The notes under the pieces are model-generated. The model was given only the letters and a program-made list of their open reading frames with translations. It searched no databases and had not been told where the DNA came from. From Erythrobasidium yunnanense (Eukaryota > Basidiomycota > Cystobasidiomycetes > Erythrobasidiales > Erythrobasidiaceae): DNA of 64,000 bases. The position numbers and the translations under genes were made by a program. Of this stretch, positions 43,601 to 54,304 are shown in pieces. The first letter of the stretch is position 1, and each line of letters starts with the position of its first letter. Location of the stretch: assembly GCA_001600175.1 (NCBI GenBank), contig BCJC01000002.1, positions 1,771,111-1,835,110 on the forward strand, in the 5' to 3' direction.

Positions 43601-46600
43601 AAGAGCGATTCTCCTGCAGTCTGCGCTGAACGTCACTGACCCGTTGGACAGCTTGGACACTGCAGAATGCCTCGGCAAACCTATCTCTCATCTGCTACAC
43701 CCTGACGATATATCTGTCTTTGTGGAAGCCACCACCTATCTCCTCAACGATGACTCCCATACCATAGAAGCGCACTTCAGACTCCGAACGTTTTGCGACG
43801 ATGGTGAAGACACCGTCAGCGCCGAGACTGCTATGTTCGAGAGTCTCGAGGGCAAAGGTATGCTTATAAGAGATCGTCTGACTAGTCAGCCATCGCACAC
43901 AATGTGGGTAGTACGCCCGGCGGCTGCCTCCCTTGGTGGTAGCGATGATGGCGAGGCCACCACTGTCAAGCCTGGACAAACTTCCCACAGCCGCGCTTGG
44001 AGCGAACCCATTACTCCCTTCCAATCGCTTCGGGGTCAGAAGCTGTCGGTGCAGCCGGTGCTTTGTAGAATTTGCGACAAGCAGATTCCCACCTGGTTCT
44101 TTGAGAAACACAATGAGACATGCAACGAAACGCACCGCCTGGAAGTCGACATCAGTGATTGCAACGATCGTATCGCAGATCTGCGGTCCGTTACAGCTAG
44201 TCTTGCTAGCAAGCTGAAGACGGGCGTCGCGTCTGCCTCAAACATGCCTCACGGCCTGGAGTATGGGGATCTTCCCCTACTGCCGTCACGCTTCAAAGAG
44301 AGCCAGATAAAGGTTCTCGACGAGTTACTCGAAATCCTCATCACTGCCATGCATGTGTCTACCCCTACACTTTCCGAGGACGGCAAGCCCATCCGCGATC
44401 AGCGTCTGCTCTCACCAAACTCAGAAGACAACCTCGTTCTGCTCAAGACTTGGCACGCTCCTTCCTGCGAAGATGAAGCTCTGAGACAGCTAGCTTTAGA
44501 TGCAGCGAGTCTTGTTGGTCAGAAAATCATGACAGTCAATCGACTGCGCAACACGTTGATCTATGTCGAGCGCATTCGGCTAGAGTGGGAGAGTCAAGCA
44601 GATGCTGTATTGGCGTCAGTTCCCGAAGAGCAAAGTCAAAGCCCTCCGCCCTCGCCAGCACCGACAGTGAGCGCTGCCGATGCTAGCTGTGGAGCTCTCC
44701 GTCCGAACGAGGCCAGTACCCAGGTCACACCGATGCCCAATCTTATACCCACATTCCCATCAGAGGAGAAGCAAAAGCTTTCAGCTGCTCCATCTCCAAA
44801 CCTAATAGATCAAAGTTCACCACTGGCTCTGGAAACGAATTCATCCGCCGGCCTCCTCTCGCCGCTACCGCTTATCGGCAGATTAGCGAAGAGTTCGGGG
44901 TCTACTACTCACACCGACAACACTCCTTCATCGCAAATCGTCGACGCACAAATGGCCATGTCGCCCAAATTGTCATCATCAGCCAATCAGAAGGGCGGCA
45001 AGACCTCTAGTATCAAGGACTTTGAGGTTATCAAGCCTATCAGTAAAGGCGCTTTTGGATCCGTCTACTTGGCCAAAAAACGTACAACCGGGGATTATTA
45101 TGCTATTAAGGTTCTCAAGAAAGCCGACATGATTGCAAAGAATCAAGTTACGAATGTAAAGGCAGAGCGCAAGATCCTTATGACGCAGGCAGACTCGGAC
45201 TTCGCGGTCAAGCTGTACTGGACCTTCCAAAGCAAGGACTATCTGGTACGAACGCTAAGCACTCTTATATATGTTAACTTCCGCTGACCATGTAAACAGT
45301 ACCTCGTTATGGAGTATCTCAACGGTGGCGATTGCGCTGCTCTGATTAAAGTGATGGGCGCTTTGGATGAGCAGTGGGCAAAATCGTACATCGCTGAGAT
45401 CACGCTCGGATTGGAGTATTTGCACGCCCGCGGCATCGTGCATCGAGACCTCAAGCCCGACAACCTTCTCATTGACAGTCGAGGCCATCTTCGATGTGCG
45501 TCCTCGCGATCACCGCTTTGCGTCCCATGCTAACTTGATTACTGCATAGTGACCGACTTTGGGCTCTCCCGATTTGGTCTGCTCGGTAGACAAGCCCGAG
45601 CGATAAATCACCAAGGGCCCGCAGTGCCAGCCAAGCGTCTCAAACCTCATGCCTCCAGGTCGATGTCACGTACTGGTCTCTCGCGAAAGGACTCTGGGCA
45701 ATATTCGTTAACAGGATCGGCCAATTTCTCGGCTCCTTCCGGGCAGTCTACGCCAGATTCGCAGCCTAGAGCGTCTTACTTTGGGTCCATGTTTGTCGAA
45801 GAAGCTGACCTGAGCGAGTCTAGCGAGGCGGAGAGCGTAGCGGATCGCAAAAAGCGCTCATCTCGTCTTCTGGACTCTCCAGCGGTATCAATGGATTCTG
45901 GAAATAAGCTCGCTCCCCCAGTACATTCGCCTGGTCAAGGTTCAGATAATCATAGATTCGTGGGCACAGTCGATGTGAGTAGTTTCGCGCTCATATGATA
46001 TGGGCAATAGGGTCTAAAGAATCGCATCTGCAGTATGTCGCGCCGGAAAGCATCTTGGGTATGGGCATTGGCGAAGGAGTTGATTGGGTGAGTCACCCTG
46101 GCTCGGTCGATACAGGTTTCGGCTAACCTAAAGTTTTCATCAGTGGTCCCTCGGTGTCATTTGTCACGAGTGGGTTTTCAAAGCAAATAGCTGTCACGCT
46201 CAACTGACTCATCTACTGCAGATTTCTTACTGCCTATCCACCCTTTCATGCACCTACGCCCGACCAAGTCTTCGATAATATCCTCAGTCGTCGCATAGAT
46301 TGGCACGAAGACGAGGTGGAAATGTCTGCGGAGGCTCGAGATTTCATCAATCGACTCCTCTGCTTTGATGCGCCGTCCCGCCTAGGTGCCAATGGCGCCG
46401 CAGAGGTCAAGAGGCACCCTTGGCTGGCAGATATCGATTGGAAAGCGTTGCGCAGCGAAGAGGCCAACTTTGTTCCTCAAGTGCAAGACCCAGAGTCTAC
46501 AGACTACTTCGATGCGCGAGGCGCTACTGATCAGATCTTCGTGGACGATCTAGACGCGGAGGAGCCTCTTTCGCGCCCCGATCTCCAGGGTCTCCGGACC

Positions 46601-47884
46601 GAATCTGATCCTAGCCACCTGGAGAGCGCTCGTGAAGGAGGGGATCGGCGCGACAATGGCGCAGACGATTTTGGCACTTTCGCCTTCAAAAATCTAGACG
46701 TCCTGAAACAAGCGAACGACGACCTCATCAAGAAGCTTCGAGATGACCATGTCCTACCCTCTCCAGGAGAGCTAGTATCGCGGAACAAGACGGAGATGGC
46801 TTCAAGAAAAGCAAAGACTAAGCGAACAAGCATAGGCGTAAGTTCTGCTTGCACGAGCTCACCTAGATCCAGCTAATAATGGCAACAATTAGAACGCACC
46901 ACCCTCGCCGAGTGCGTCTACCACTTCCTCTCTGGGAAGCGGATTATCGCGCCCTAGCGCTCCTAGCACGCCTCAGGGCATGACAAGTCACAACAGACGA
47001 CCGTCAGAACATCAAACATTGAGCAAAACCATCGCTCAGGGGGTTGTCGATGGCGAGCAAGAGCAATTCTCGCGTCGCAACTCGATGCCGTCAAGACTCA
47101 GACGATCATCCTTTTCCATCCATGACAAACGCGCCCAGCAAGACGCGTCATATCATCAGCGAAGACGAACATCAGGCTATACCGAATTGACGCCAGCATC
47201 CTCCGTCTCGTCGCCGTCGTCTGCCAAGGCATCTTTGCCTCCAGTACCGCCACTACCTGCAGACTTGCATGCTGCCAATACCACGGGCGTGATCTACGAG
47301 AAGACAGTAGATTGCCTGATTGCCGAAGACAGTGAGTTTTTGTAGAAAGCTGTATTGCGGATGTACTAAGAGGGGTACTGCAGATCCTATATCATCAAAG
47401 ATTCTCGAAACAATCCTCTTACGACTGGGCTGCCTATGCGTGGTAGTGCAGAATGGAGAAGAAGCTATCCGCTGCTCGATGGGCGAGATCGCCTTTGATG
47501 TCATTTTTATGGACATGTTGATGCCGATCTGTACGTCTGCCCCAATCAGGTCAGTTGCTGCTGCTTACACATTGTTGCACAGTGGACGGCGAGAATGCAG
47601 CCCGGATGATCAAGTCGACCAACAATGCGAATCAGAACACGCCTATCGTGGCTGTCACATCTTACGCAGCGCACGACCAACTGCGCATAACTGAAGAAGG
47701 GACTCTATTCAACGCAGTCCTTACCAAACCTGTCAATAAAAAGGATGTCCTCGATGTCCTTTCAAAACTCGGCTTTATCGCCAAAACAAAAGCGACGAGC
47801 CAAACACCGTCAGCTCCCCATATGGTGACGCAGAGCTCCATCCCATCCTCTCACCCATCTTCTGCTGTAGCTGTATCAAGCTGA
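37617..47884 (+). CDS. RIM15: RIM15/Cek1-type AGC kinase with PAS and receiver domains
   Basis: Twelve exons (37617-38574, 38638-41106, 41165-43598, 43652-45245, 45300-45495, 45550-45974, 46034-46087, 46144-46169, 46222-46837, 46893-47331, 47384-47530, 47583-47884) close to 3,219 residues. About 1,900 N-terminal residues are Ser/Pro-rich. A PAS domain follows near 1940-2060 ([24 protein letters not shown]). A zinc finger [20 protein letters not shown] lies near 2091. The kinase starts near 2410 ([23 protein letters not shown]), with HRDLKPDN and [10 protein letters not shown] Ser-rich insert of about 130 residues comes before VAPES, typical of Rim15. The receiver near 3063-3190 has LIAEDNPIS, the phospho-acceptor Asp in [10 protein letters not shown], and LTKPVNK. 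Rim15 integrates TOR, PKA and nutrient signals for quiescence and inhibits PP2A-B55 through endosulfines. It is nearly twice the yeast length. Confidence 0.9.
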
Positions 47885-48126
47885 GACCGTCCATGATTAC
47901 TATTTCACTCCCTCGTTAGGCTCTCGGTTCGCAGTCATCGTCCCGTTGTTGTGTGACGGCTTTACATGAAGCTGTCATCTGTGTGGATTTGTATCATTTA
48001 GGACATCACGATCAGAATCGGGCAGTACCAAATTTGTCCTGGTTCTACGAGTTGAAGGGCGAATCTATAGCTACAGGATAGACATTTGTCCCGTTTTTGT
48101 GTTTCGTTTGCGACCTCCCCGTCCTA

Positions 48127-51117
48127 CTACTGCACTGCTTTCATTCGCCTTTTCGAGAAATGCTTGCCTTCGCTCTTTGCTTCTTGCCAGAGCTCAGCCC
48201 ATAGATCCGGAATGAGACCGTGGAAGTCCAGATACTGATATGCGGTGATCTCATGTCTCTTGCGAAGCAAGTCCCTGGAATTGCTGCCCCATTCGACTTG
48301 CTCCGGATCTTCCACCGACACTCTAGCTAGGCCAGACGTGCCATTCGTAGCTTCTCTGAACCTCGCGACTAGTACAGCTACTCCCACAGAGGTCAGACAT
48401 TCCGCCGCAAGAATGTCTAGACAGGACAACTGCGGACAATAGTCTGGGAGACAACCCAGGGCCTTATTTTCGAGCTCGCAAACTCCGCGAAGGATCAGGG
48501 TGCTGAGGGCAGACAGCGGCTGAATGCCAGCGGTGAAGACTGACGAGCGGAGACTCGTGCAGCTAAGATCCAAGTAGGTCATTGCAGAGGCTACGGATGT
48601 GATTGCCAGGAAAGCCGAGGGCACTATGTTCCTACCAAGCCCATTCAGGACCGCCTGAACATATTCCCTCTGCAGATCGCCCCCAGCATCCACCCAGCCG
48701 ATGTCTTGATACCATTCAGCGCGTCGTCTGTTTATTTTGTACGGATGCTCGACAAAGTAATCGTATTCTTCCTGAGACAGTTCGGCAAGCCAAGCTTCGT
48801 CGTCATGATGTACACCTGGGATGGCCTGGCCCTTCAGCATGGCCTTGGCTAGGCTTTCTGCACACCAGTCCCGTGGCAACCTGAGGCTACCGTTCAGGCG
48901 CTCGACCCAGAGACTGTCGAGGAGAGGCATCGCTCGTCGAATGACCTGATTTGCACTAGAAAGAGGTATTTGACCATTCAGATCTAGGCTATTCCGCAAG
49001 ACTGCCCGGCGAACATTGGGCGTAACGATCATTGGCTCTCCAAGACGGCCGTACTGGGTCTTGATGCTGTTGTACTCTTCGCTCGTCGCCCAAACGATGG
49101 GGGTATTCGGTCCCGCCAATTCAAGGCTATGAAGCCGGTCGAGCACTACAGGCTCGGGCATGATGCTTTGCCTAGCTTGGGCCAGCCTTGCACACTGATC
49201 TGTATATTCGGATACAAGTGCATCCTGACCATCGTCATCGTAGTAGGCAAGCTCTCCCTCGTATGGGAAGGCATCACTCCCGCAGAAATCCCACCGCATC
49301 TTGACCAGTTCCTGCCAATGATACGATGAATTGAAGGGCACCACGCCCAACCCTTCGATGTAGACTTTGTGACGATAGTTGTGTTCGCTATCGGTCAAGG
49401 TTTCCGGCGACTTCGTCAAGTCTGACGTTTCGACGCAATAAACTTTGTTGCCTCGCAAGGCCGCGGAGACCTCGGCTGGCATAAAGATATCAGTTGAATA
49501 GTTGATAGGATCATCGGTAGAATCCTCTTCGAAGGCGCTAGATCGATCGTCGTTATCGAGCTCTGGCTCCAGTTCATTATCCCAGTTCCAGTAGGCTGGT
49601 CGCTCCTTGATCATTTCCAGCTTGACCCGCACTTCCTGCGACATGTCTTGGTACGAGGTGATCCATACATTGCCATGCCTGAAAATCCTGTGTGGAACCG
49701 GGTAATCGTACAGCTTGTTGGAACTCTGACTGTAGGTAATCAAAGCACCATCTAGCTGTATATTACAGCACAGTCGATCGAGAGATGGCACAGTGATGTC
49801 GGTATCATCTTCATCAGGGATCAAGGATCGGATCGACAGGTCCTGTAGGTTGGGAGCTGATTCGAGTAACCTATAGAGGCTGCGACCAGCTTTGACGCGC
49901 GTGAGCAGAATGGAGGTGAGAGATGGAAACCCTTTTGCAGGGAAAGCGAGACTTTCGGTCAGCCAGACCCCATCGAGAGCTAGTTTATCGAGCAGTCCAC
50001 CAAAGTTGGGAGAGAGGAGACGGTGAGCATTACCAAAGATGCTTGTCTCGGGTGTACTCTGAAAGCCAGTCCAATTGAGGTGTTGCTGTGAGGTCCAGCT
50101 GTCATACTTGTGCTTGGCGGCCCGATATATTGACAGGCGGCGCTTATACTCGTCGAATTCAATAGCCTTGTATTCCACCTCTGCAAGAAGTCTAATGACA
50201 GGTGGTGATGGCACTGAAGTACTGTTCATCCGGCTAGAGGAGGAAGCGGATGAAGGAACAAGACTGTTGAGAATGTGCTGCGTGAAGAATGGCGCATTCT
50301 CCGGCTGGGAACTTCGCTCGAGGAGGGGTCCTAGCTTGTCTGCAACAGTTGCGGGAGCGCTACTAATCTTTGGAACGACCGGTTTAGGTGGTGCTGGCTT
50401 GATTGGCGCGTTCGGGCGCTGGCTAGGATAAGGGGCCAACGCGGTGATGACGAGAGCTCTCAGGTGTGAGTAGCTATACCAGAATGCCCCTCCCATCGGA
50501 AAGCCTTGTACCTCCGGTAAGACGATCTCGAGGGAAAGAGCACTGAAAGCCTCTTTCCCCATGATGAGCTGGAATTGAGTGAGAAAGAAATTTAAGATGT
50601 TGACAAGTAACTGACTCGCTCCTTCTACCCTGATAATCGCTCTTCGTAACGTACGTTGGACCAAGGGTCCCAGGTATCGAAAGATGTCGCCAACGGCAGC
50701 CAGGTATATCTCTCGCACTTTTGGGTCATCCGAATCTGGAGGAGATGTAATCCTCATCTGTAACTCACGTAGGCCTCTAAGTCTGCTCGATGGCGAAAGG
50801 CCAGACTGCGCGGCCTCGGGAGTAACAGCTTCGTCAAGCTTTGATGCGTAGAGAGCTGCCATTTGTTTAGCTTTGTTGCTAGGAAGCTCGATGCAAAGGC
50901 GGCTCCAGAAACTGCTTTCTGTTACAATAGCTTTTCTCCATCTTCGGCAGGTCAGCGAGAGAGGGCTCAGGCAGCAAACTCTCCCAGCATTGTCGTGGAA
51001 GACGTGTGAGAAGATGAGAAGGAGGATCTCTTGCGGCAAAGTGCTTATATCGAAATGAGCATAAGGAGTGTCGGCCGTACTATGCGCAGCGGAAGTCGAG
51101 CTTGTACTTGGTGACAT
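48127..51117 (-). CDS. Large intronless F-box protein
   Basis: A single open frame of 996 residues. Residues about 24-75 form a clear F-box (ISTLPQEILLLIFSHVF, LSLTCRRWRKAIV, SSFWSRLCIEL), which would bind Skp1 of an SCF ubiquitin ligase. The rest carries scattered Leu-rich stretches (LDKLALDGVWL, LQDLSIRSLIPDE, LSTLILRGVCEL, LSCLDILAAECL) that look like irregular LRR units, the usual substrate-binding part. It is Asp/Glu/Tyr-rich in the middle. Target unknown. It is convergent with RIM15, the stops being 242 bases apart. The absence of introns contrasts with most neighbours but is common for fungal F-box/LRR genes. Confidence 0.8.
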   Translation of the reverse strand: MSPSTSSTSAAHSTADTPYAHFDISTLPQEILLLIFSHVFHDNAGRVCCLSPLSLTCRRWRKAIVTESSFWSRLCIELPSNKAKQMAALYASKLDEAVTPEAAQSGLSPSSRLRGLRELQMRITSPPDSDDPKVREIYLAAVGDIFRYLGPLVQRTLRRAIIRVEGASQLLVNILNFFLTQFQLIMGKEAFSALSLEIVLPEVQGFPMGGAFWYSYSHLRALVITALAPYPSQRPNAPIKPAPPKPVVPKISSAPATVADKLGPLLERSSQPENAPFFTQHILNSLVPSSASSSSRMNSTSVPSPPVIRLLAEVEYKAIEFDEYKRRLSIYRAAKHKYDSWTSQQHLNWTGFQSTPETSIFGNAHRLLSPNFGGLLDKLALDGVWLTESLAFPAKGFPSLTSILLTRVKAGRSLYRLLESAPNLQDLSIRSLIPDEDDTDITVPSLDRLCCNIQLDGALITYSQSSNKLYDYPVPHRIFRHGNVWITSYQDMSQEVRVKLEMIKERPAYWNWDNELEPELDNDDRSSAFEEDSTDDPINYSTDIFMPAEVSAALRGNKVYCVETSDLTKSPETLTDSEHNYRHKVYIEGLGVVPFNSSYHWQELVKMRWDFCGSDAFPYEGELAYYDDDGQDALVSEYTDQCARLAQARQSIMPEPVVLDRLHSLELAGPNTPIVWATSEEYNSIKTQYGRLGEPMIVTPNVRRAVLRNSLDLNGQIPLSSANQVIRRAMPLLDSLWVERLNGSLRLPRDWCAESLAKAMLKGQAIPGVHHDDEAWLAELSQEEYDYFVEHPYKINRRRAEWYQDIGWVDAGGDLQREYVQAVLNGLGRNIVPSAFLAITSVASAMTYLDLSCTSLRSSVFTAGIQPLSALSTLILRGVCELENKALGCLPDYCPQLSCLDILAAECLTSVGVAVLVARFREATNGTSGLARVSVEDPEQVEWGSNSRDLLRKRHEITAYQYLDFHGLIPDLWAELWQEAKSEGKHFSKRRMKAVQ

Positions 51118-51956
51118 GATAGGCTGCTAGCGTCTAGACAGACAGAGGCACATACATCAGCTTATTTACTTACCAAGATAGGGGTCGCTGCATTACCTCG
51201 TAATGGTCAGCGCGTCTTCGCGGTTTTCGAGGCTTGCTTAGGCGCCGTTCGCCGGCTTAGTACATCAATTCACTCGAAAGGGAATACGCCAGATATACGT
51301 CCTTTGCTTCTGAGAGAGCGTAGCTGCCTCGGGCAATGCTCGTGCTGTTTCGAAGGGTGAGATAGTTTGCGCGTAGGCTTATTCGAATTCAGAAGAGAGC
51401 ATAGACCTTCAAAAACGGCTCATTAGCTGCTTGAATCAGCCAGTATATCGCAGTCTTACCCACGATGAACACTTGAAAAACGCGAAGTCGATTCCGAGGA
51501 CTCAGGCCTCCCTCCCAGTCTCGGTACCAGATCAGCCTTGAGCTTGAACGCTATACTCTTCTTACGACGAGCTGAGTAGCACGCTCTTGTCTCGATAGCC
51601 TGGATTCTGCAAGAATTTCGCGTTGAGAGCTGATGAAATGCCAGGCGCGAAGGCAAGGCAGGCATATGGCAACCAATTTGGCCAACAGCAACGATTAGCA
51701 ATGTAATGGACGCGTGCTGGTCAATCTTTTACTTCTGCTGACCTTTACTGCTGGTATTCTTACCCCTAAGTCGCGTCCGAGACCATCAACGTGCGCAAGT
51801 AAGTGGACAGCTACCTAGACGTTACCGGAGCAATATCAAGCATCTGGAGAGAGCAGTCACAAGGGAAATAGATTGCAGATACATCGTCCGCTTTTTGGCG
51901 TTCACGCGCAAGAAAGCTGTTTCAGACCAAGAAAAAACAGAGATGCCGGTACCGGC
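51118..51956. other. Intergenic region, no gene seen
   Basis: About 840 bases upstream of the F-box gene and downstream of family C. The longest frame is 81 codons on the minus strand (51456-51701), without recognisable features. Confidence 0.4.
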
Positions 51957-52601
51957 TTATCTAGGCGCAACCAGCTTGGCAAGGAGCTCCTTTGTCAGGC
52001 CTTCTTCACTCCATGGAAGGTCCGACGTGGATGCTGTTAAAGCTGGATAATCGTTGCGTTTGAGCCATGCTACTTGAGCTCTTGTAAGATTGATGATTCG
52101 TGCGGTTCTGTAGCAGTAAAGAAGGGTCTCGAAGCTTCTGACAAAGTCCCAAGGATGCCAACCAGGCCCCCAGACTTCGTTCGTGTCTGCTAGTCGGATC
52201 CTGTAGCCTAGGTTGTAGTCGGCATAGTCGTATTTCAGGCCTGTGATGACAACGACTGGATTGCGCCGCTTGACAGCAGTTATCCGTGCCCTGCCAGGAT
52301 TGGGCAGCACTTTGTACCTGCGGTTGATATCGCTGAAGAGGACCAGTCCGCTTATCTTGTAAAGCCCCTTGTTGATCATCGCGGAATCAAAGTTGAAGTC
52401 GGGGAGGAGGCCAGGGATTGGTTCAAACTCTGGCGTTTCGCCTTGTACCTCGATCTTGGGAACTGACGATCGGCGGGAGGAAAGCCTGTTGACGGTGGGC
52501 TTCAAGGGCGCCTTTTCGTAGCTACCAGCATAAGAGCTTTGACTAACGGCACTGTTGAGGCTAGCGTTGCTGCCTTTCTTGACCATATGTTTATGATCCA
52601 T
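51957..52601 (-). CDS. Orphan tandem family C, short member
   Basis: An intronless frame of 214 residues from ATG (MDHKHMVKKGSNASL). The first 65 residues are Ser-rich and basic, with NRLSSRRSSVPK. The rest is a conserved globular block: PGLLPDFNFDS, LVLFSDINRRYKVLPNPGRARI, RRNPVVVITGLKYDYADYN, LGYRIRLADTNEVWGPGWH, FVRSFETLLYCYRTARI, RAQVAWLKRNDYPAL and LTKELLAKLVAPR. It aligns throughout with the next gene. The aromatic and charged conservation suggests a folded domain, but I recognise none. No signal peptide or membrane helix. Confidence 0.68.
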   Translation of the reverse strand: MDHKHMVKKGSNASLNSAVSQSSYAGSYEKAPLKPTVNRLSSRRSSVPKIEVQGETPEFEPIPGLLPDFNFDSAMINKGLYKISGLVLFSDINRRYKVLPNPGRARITAVKRRNPVVVITGLKYDYADYNLGYRIRLADTNEVWGPGWHPWDFVRSFETLLYCYRTARIINLTRAQVAWLKRNDYPALTASTSDLPWSEEGLTKELLAKLVAPR

Positions 52602-52898
52602 CGTGGTTGCTGCTGTGCTTGTATCGAGAGGAAGGAGAAACTCTTTGTGGATATGCTAATGGTTTGAACAGAGACAAGAACAGCACCTGGTAGACAGCAG
52701 ATAGCTGCTGACGGTTCGACGAGTCGAGGCGATGCGAAGTGTTGAACGAGGACGGAGGGCAAGCTAGGGTGTGAATTCAAGCCGGAAAGTCAAGATCTGT
52801 GGATAATTCTGCCATTCCTTGCTGTCATCGCCAACTTGAGCCGACCACTCTCTCTGTTGTTCTCGACTCTGTTGGTTTCAACAATAAGCGATTACGCA

Positions 52899-53747
52899 TC
52901 AAGCCATATTCCCGGCATAAAGACCGGACTTCAATACAAGTCGCATCGGCCTGAGGCTCTGGCGGGGTGCAGTGAGTTTCGTGAGGATCTCTTTGGTCAG
53001 ACCGTGCGCAGCCCAGGGGAAATCTTGTGTGGATGCCATCAAGGCTGGATAGCCCTGTCTTCTAAGCCATGCCACTTGATCTTCTGTAACAACGGTGATC
53101 CTTGCATTCCTGTGGCAGTATACGAGGGTGTCGAAGCTCTTGAGGAACTTGTAAAAGTGCCAGCCAGGTCCCCAGATTTCGTTTGTGTCCGCCCATCGGA
53201 TTCTGTAGCCCAGATTGAAATCTGCATACTGGTAGTTGGTACCTAGAACGACTGTGACTGGGTTGCGAGTCTTGATACCACTGATGCGAGATCTCCCTGT
53301 CTTGGGCAGCGCCCTAAGCCTGACTGCAACGTCTGCAAGTAGCACCAATTCGCTCGTCTTGAAGAAGCCACTGTTAGTGATGTAAGATTCGAGATTAAAG
53401 TCAGGGAGGAGGCCAGGCATCGGTGTGAACTCCGGCTCCTCGCGTTTAGCTTGTCTTTGGAAGGTGGATGCACGCCGGGATGACAGTCTGTTCACGCTTG
53501 ACCTGAATTGCTTCTTTTCGTAGTCGCCTTTCGATGCTTTAAAGCTGTACGTGGTTACGCTACCGAGGCTTGCTGTGCGGTCCCTCTTCAGGCTATAGAT
53601 CGATGAGGAACGGGAGGAACGGCCTCTCAAGGCGACCTTGATTGCCGCCTTTTCATCATGAGAATCATCCGACGAGTATGAAGCGCCCGATGCTTGACTA
53701 TACAGGCTTGCTTCGCTGTTTCGCTTCACAAAGGGCTTACGGTCCAT
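52899..53747 (-). CDS. Orphan tandem family C, long member
   Basis: An intronless frame of 282 residues from ATG (MDRKPFVKRNSEASL). It shares with its neighbour NRLSSRRAS, PGLLPDFNLES, LVLLADVAVRLRALPKTGRSRI, TRNPVTVVLGTNYQYADFN, LGYRIRWADTNEIWGPGWH, FDTLVYCHRNARI, DQVAWLRRQGYPALMAST and LTKEILTKLTAPR. It has about 45 more N-terminal Ser-rich residues and a 19-residue C-terminal extension ending NMA. The two genes are head to tail, 297 bases apart. Similarity is strongest in the globular block and weak in the Ser-rich leads, as for paralogues under constraint in the core. Function unknown. Confidence 0.7.
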   Translation of the reverse strand: MDRKPFVKRNSEASLYSQASGASYSSDDSHDEKAAIKVALRGRSSRSSSIYSLKRDRTASLGSVTTYSFKASKGDYEKKQFRSSVNRLSSRRASTFQRQAKREEPEFTPMPGLLPDFNLESYITNSGFFKTSELVLLADVAVRLRALPKTGRSRISGIKTRNPVTVVLGTNYQYADFNLGYRIRWADTNEIWGPGWHFYKFLKSFDTLVYCHRNARITVVTEDQVAWLRRQGYPALMASTQDFPWAAHGLTKEILTKLTAPRQSLRPMRLVLKSGLYAGNMA

Positions 53748-54304
53748 CTGCAGCGTATGCTCAGTCGGACCACTACAGCGGGAGGTTAACGCTACATTAC
53801 TTACTGATAACTCAGTGCGAAAGCACTGCTGCTTGTATCGGTGTAAGATGAGAGCAATTTGTGCGGCATTCCATTCAATGCGGAAAAGGCAGTGGAGTTA
53901 CCTCAACAAAGGCGCTCTGACGATTAGTTCTAGTGGTAACAGTTCAGACTGTTGATGCTGTGGCGGGATACCGTCGTGCGAACGTGAGGATTCATCGTTA
54001 TTCTTCGCTTTCGGACCTTTAACAAGTCGTCTGAACCACGAGAACAAGCTGCAGGACGGCCTATACGGACGACAACCTGACGACAGATCTTCCAGCATAA
54101 CTTTCGCATTCAGAAGGAAGGGAGATTTGTCAAGGCAGAGCGGTTTGCGCGGGATTGCGGTCAACGCATTTGGGCGCATCACACCCAGAAGGAGACGCAG
54201 CAGGAGAGGTCGGCAGTGACATCTTCGCCAGCGCCAGCATCACTTGAGATGGGCAGCTCCGACGTCTTCTAGATCAAATAACGACACCAATCCGTCGAAG
54301 AATC
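53748..54304. other. Divergent intergenic region
   Basis: These 557 bases separate family C (minus) from the Ser-rich gene (plus). A 94-codon minus-strand frame (53898-54182) is present but has no supporting motif and would crowd both promoters. I leave it uncalled. Confidence 0.4.

Noticed and set aside
53898-54182. 94-codon minus-strand frame
   Set aside because: Begins at an ATG but lacks any conserved feature and sits in a short divergent promoter region.
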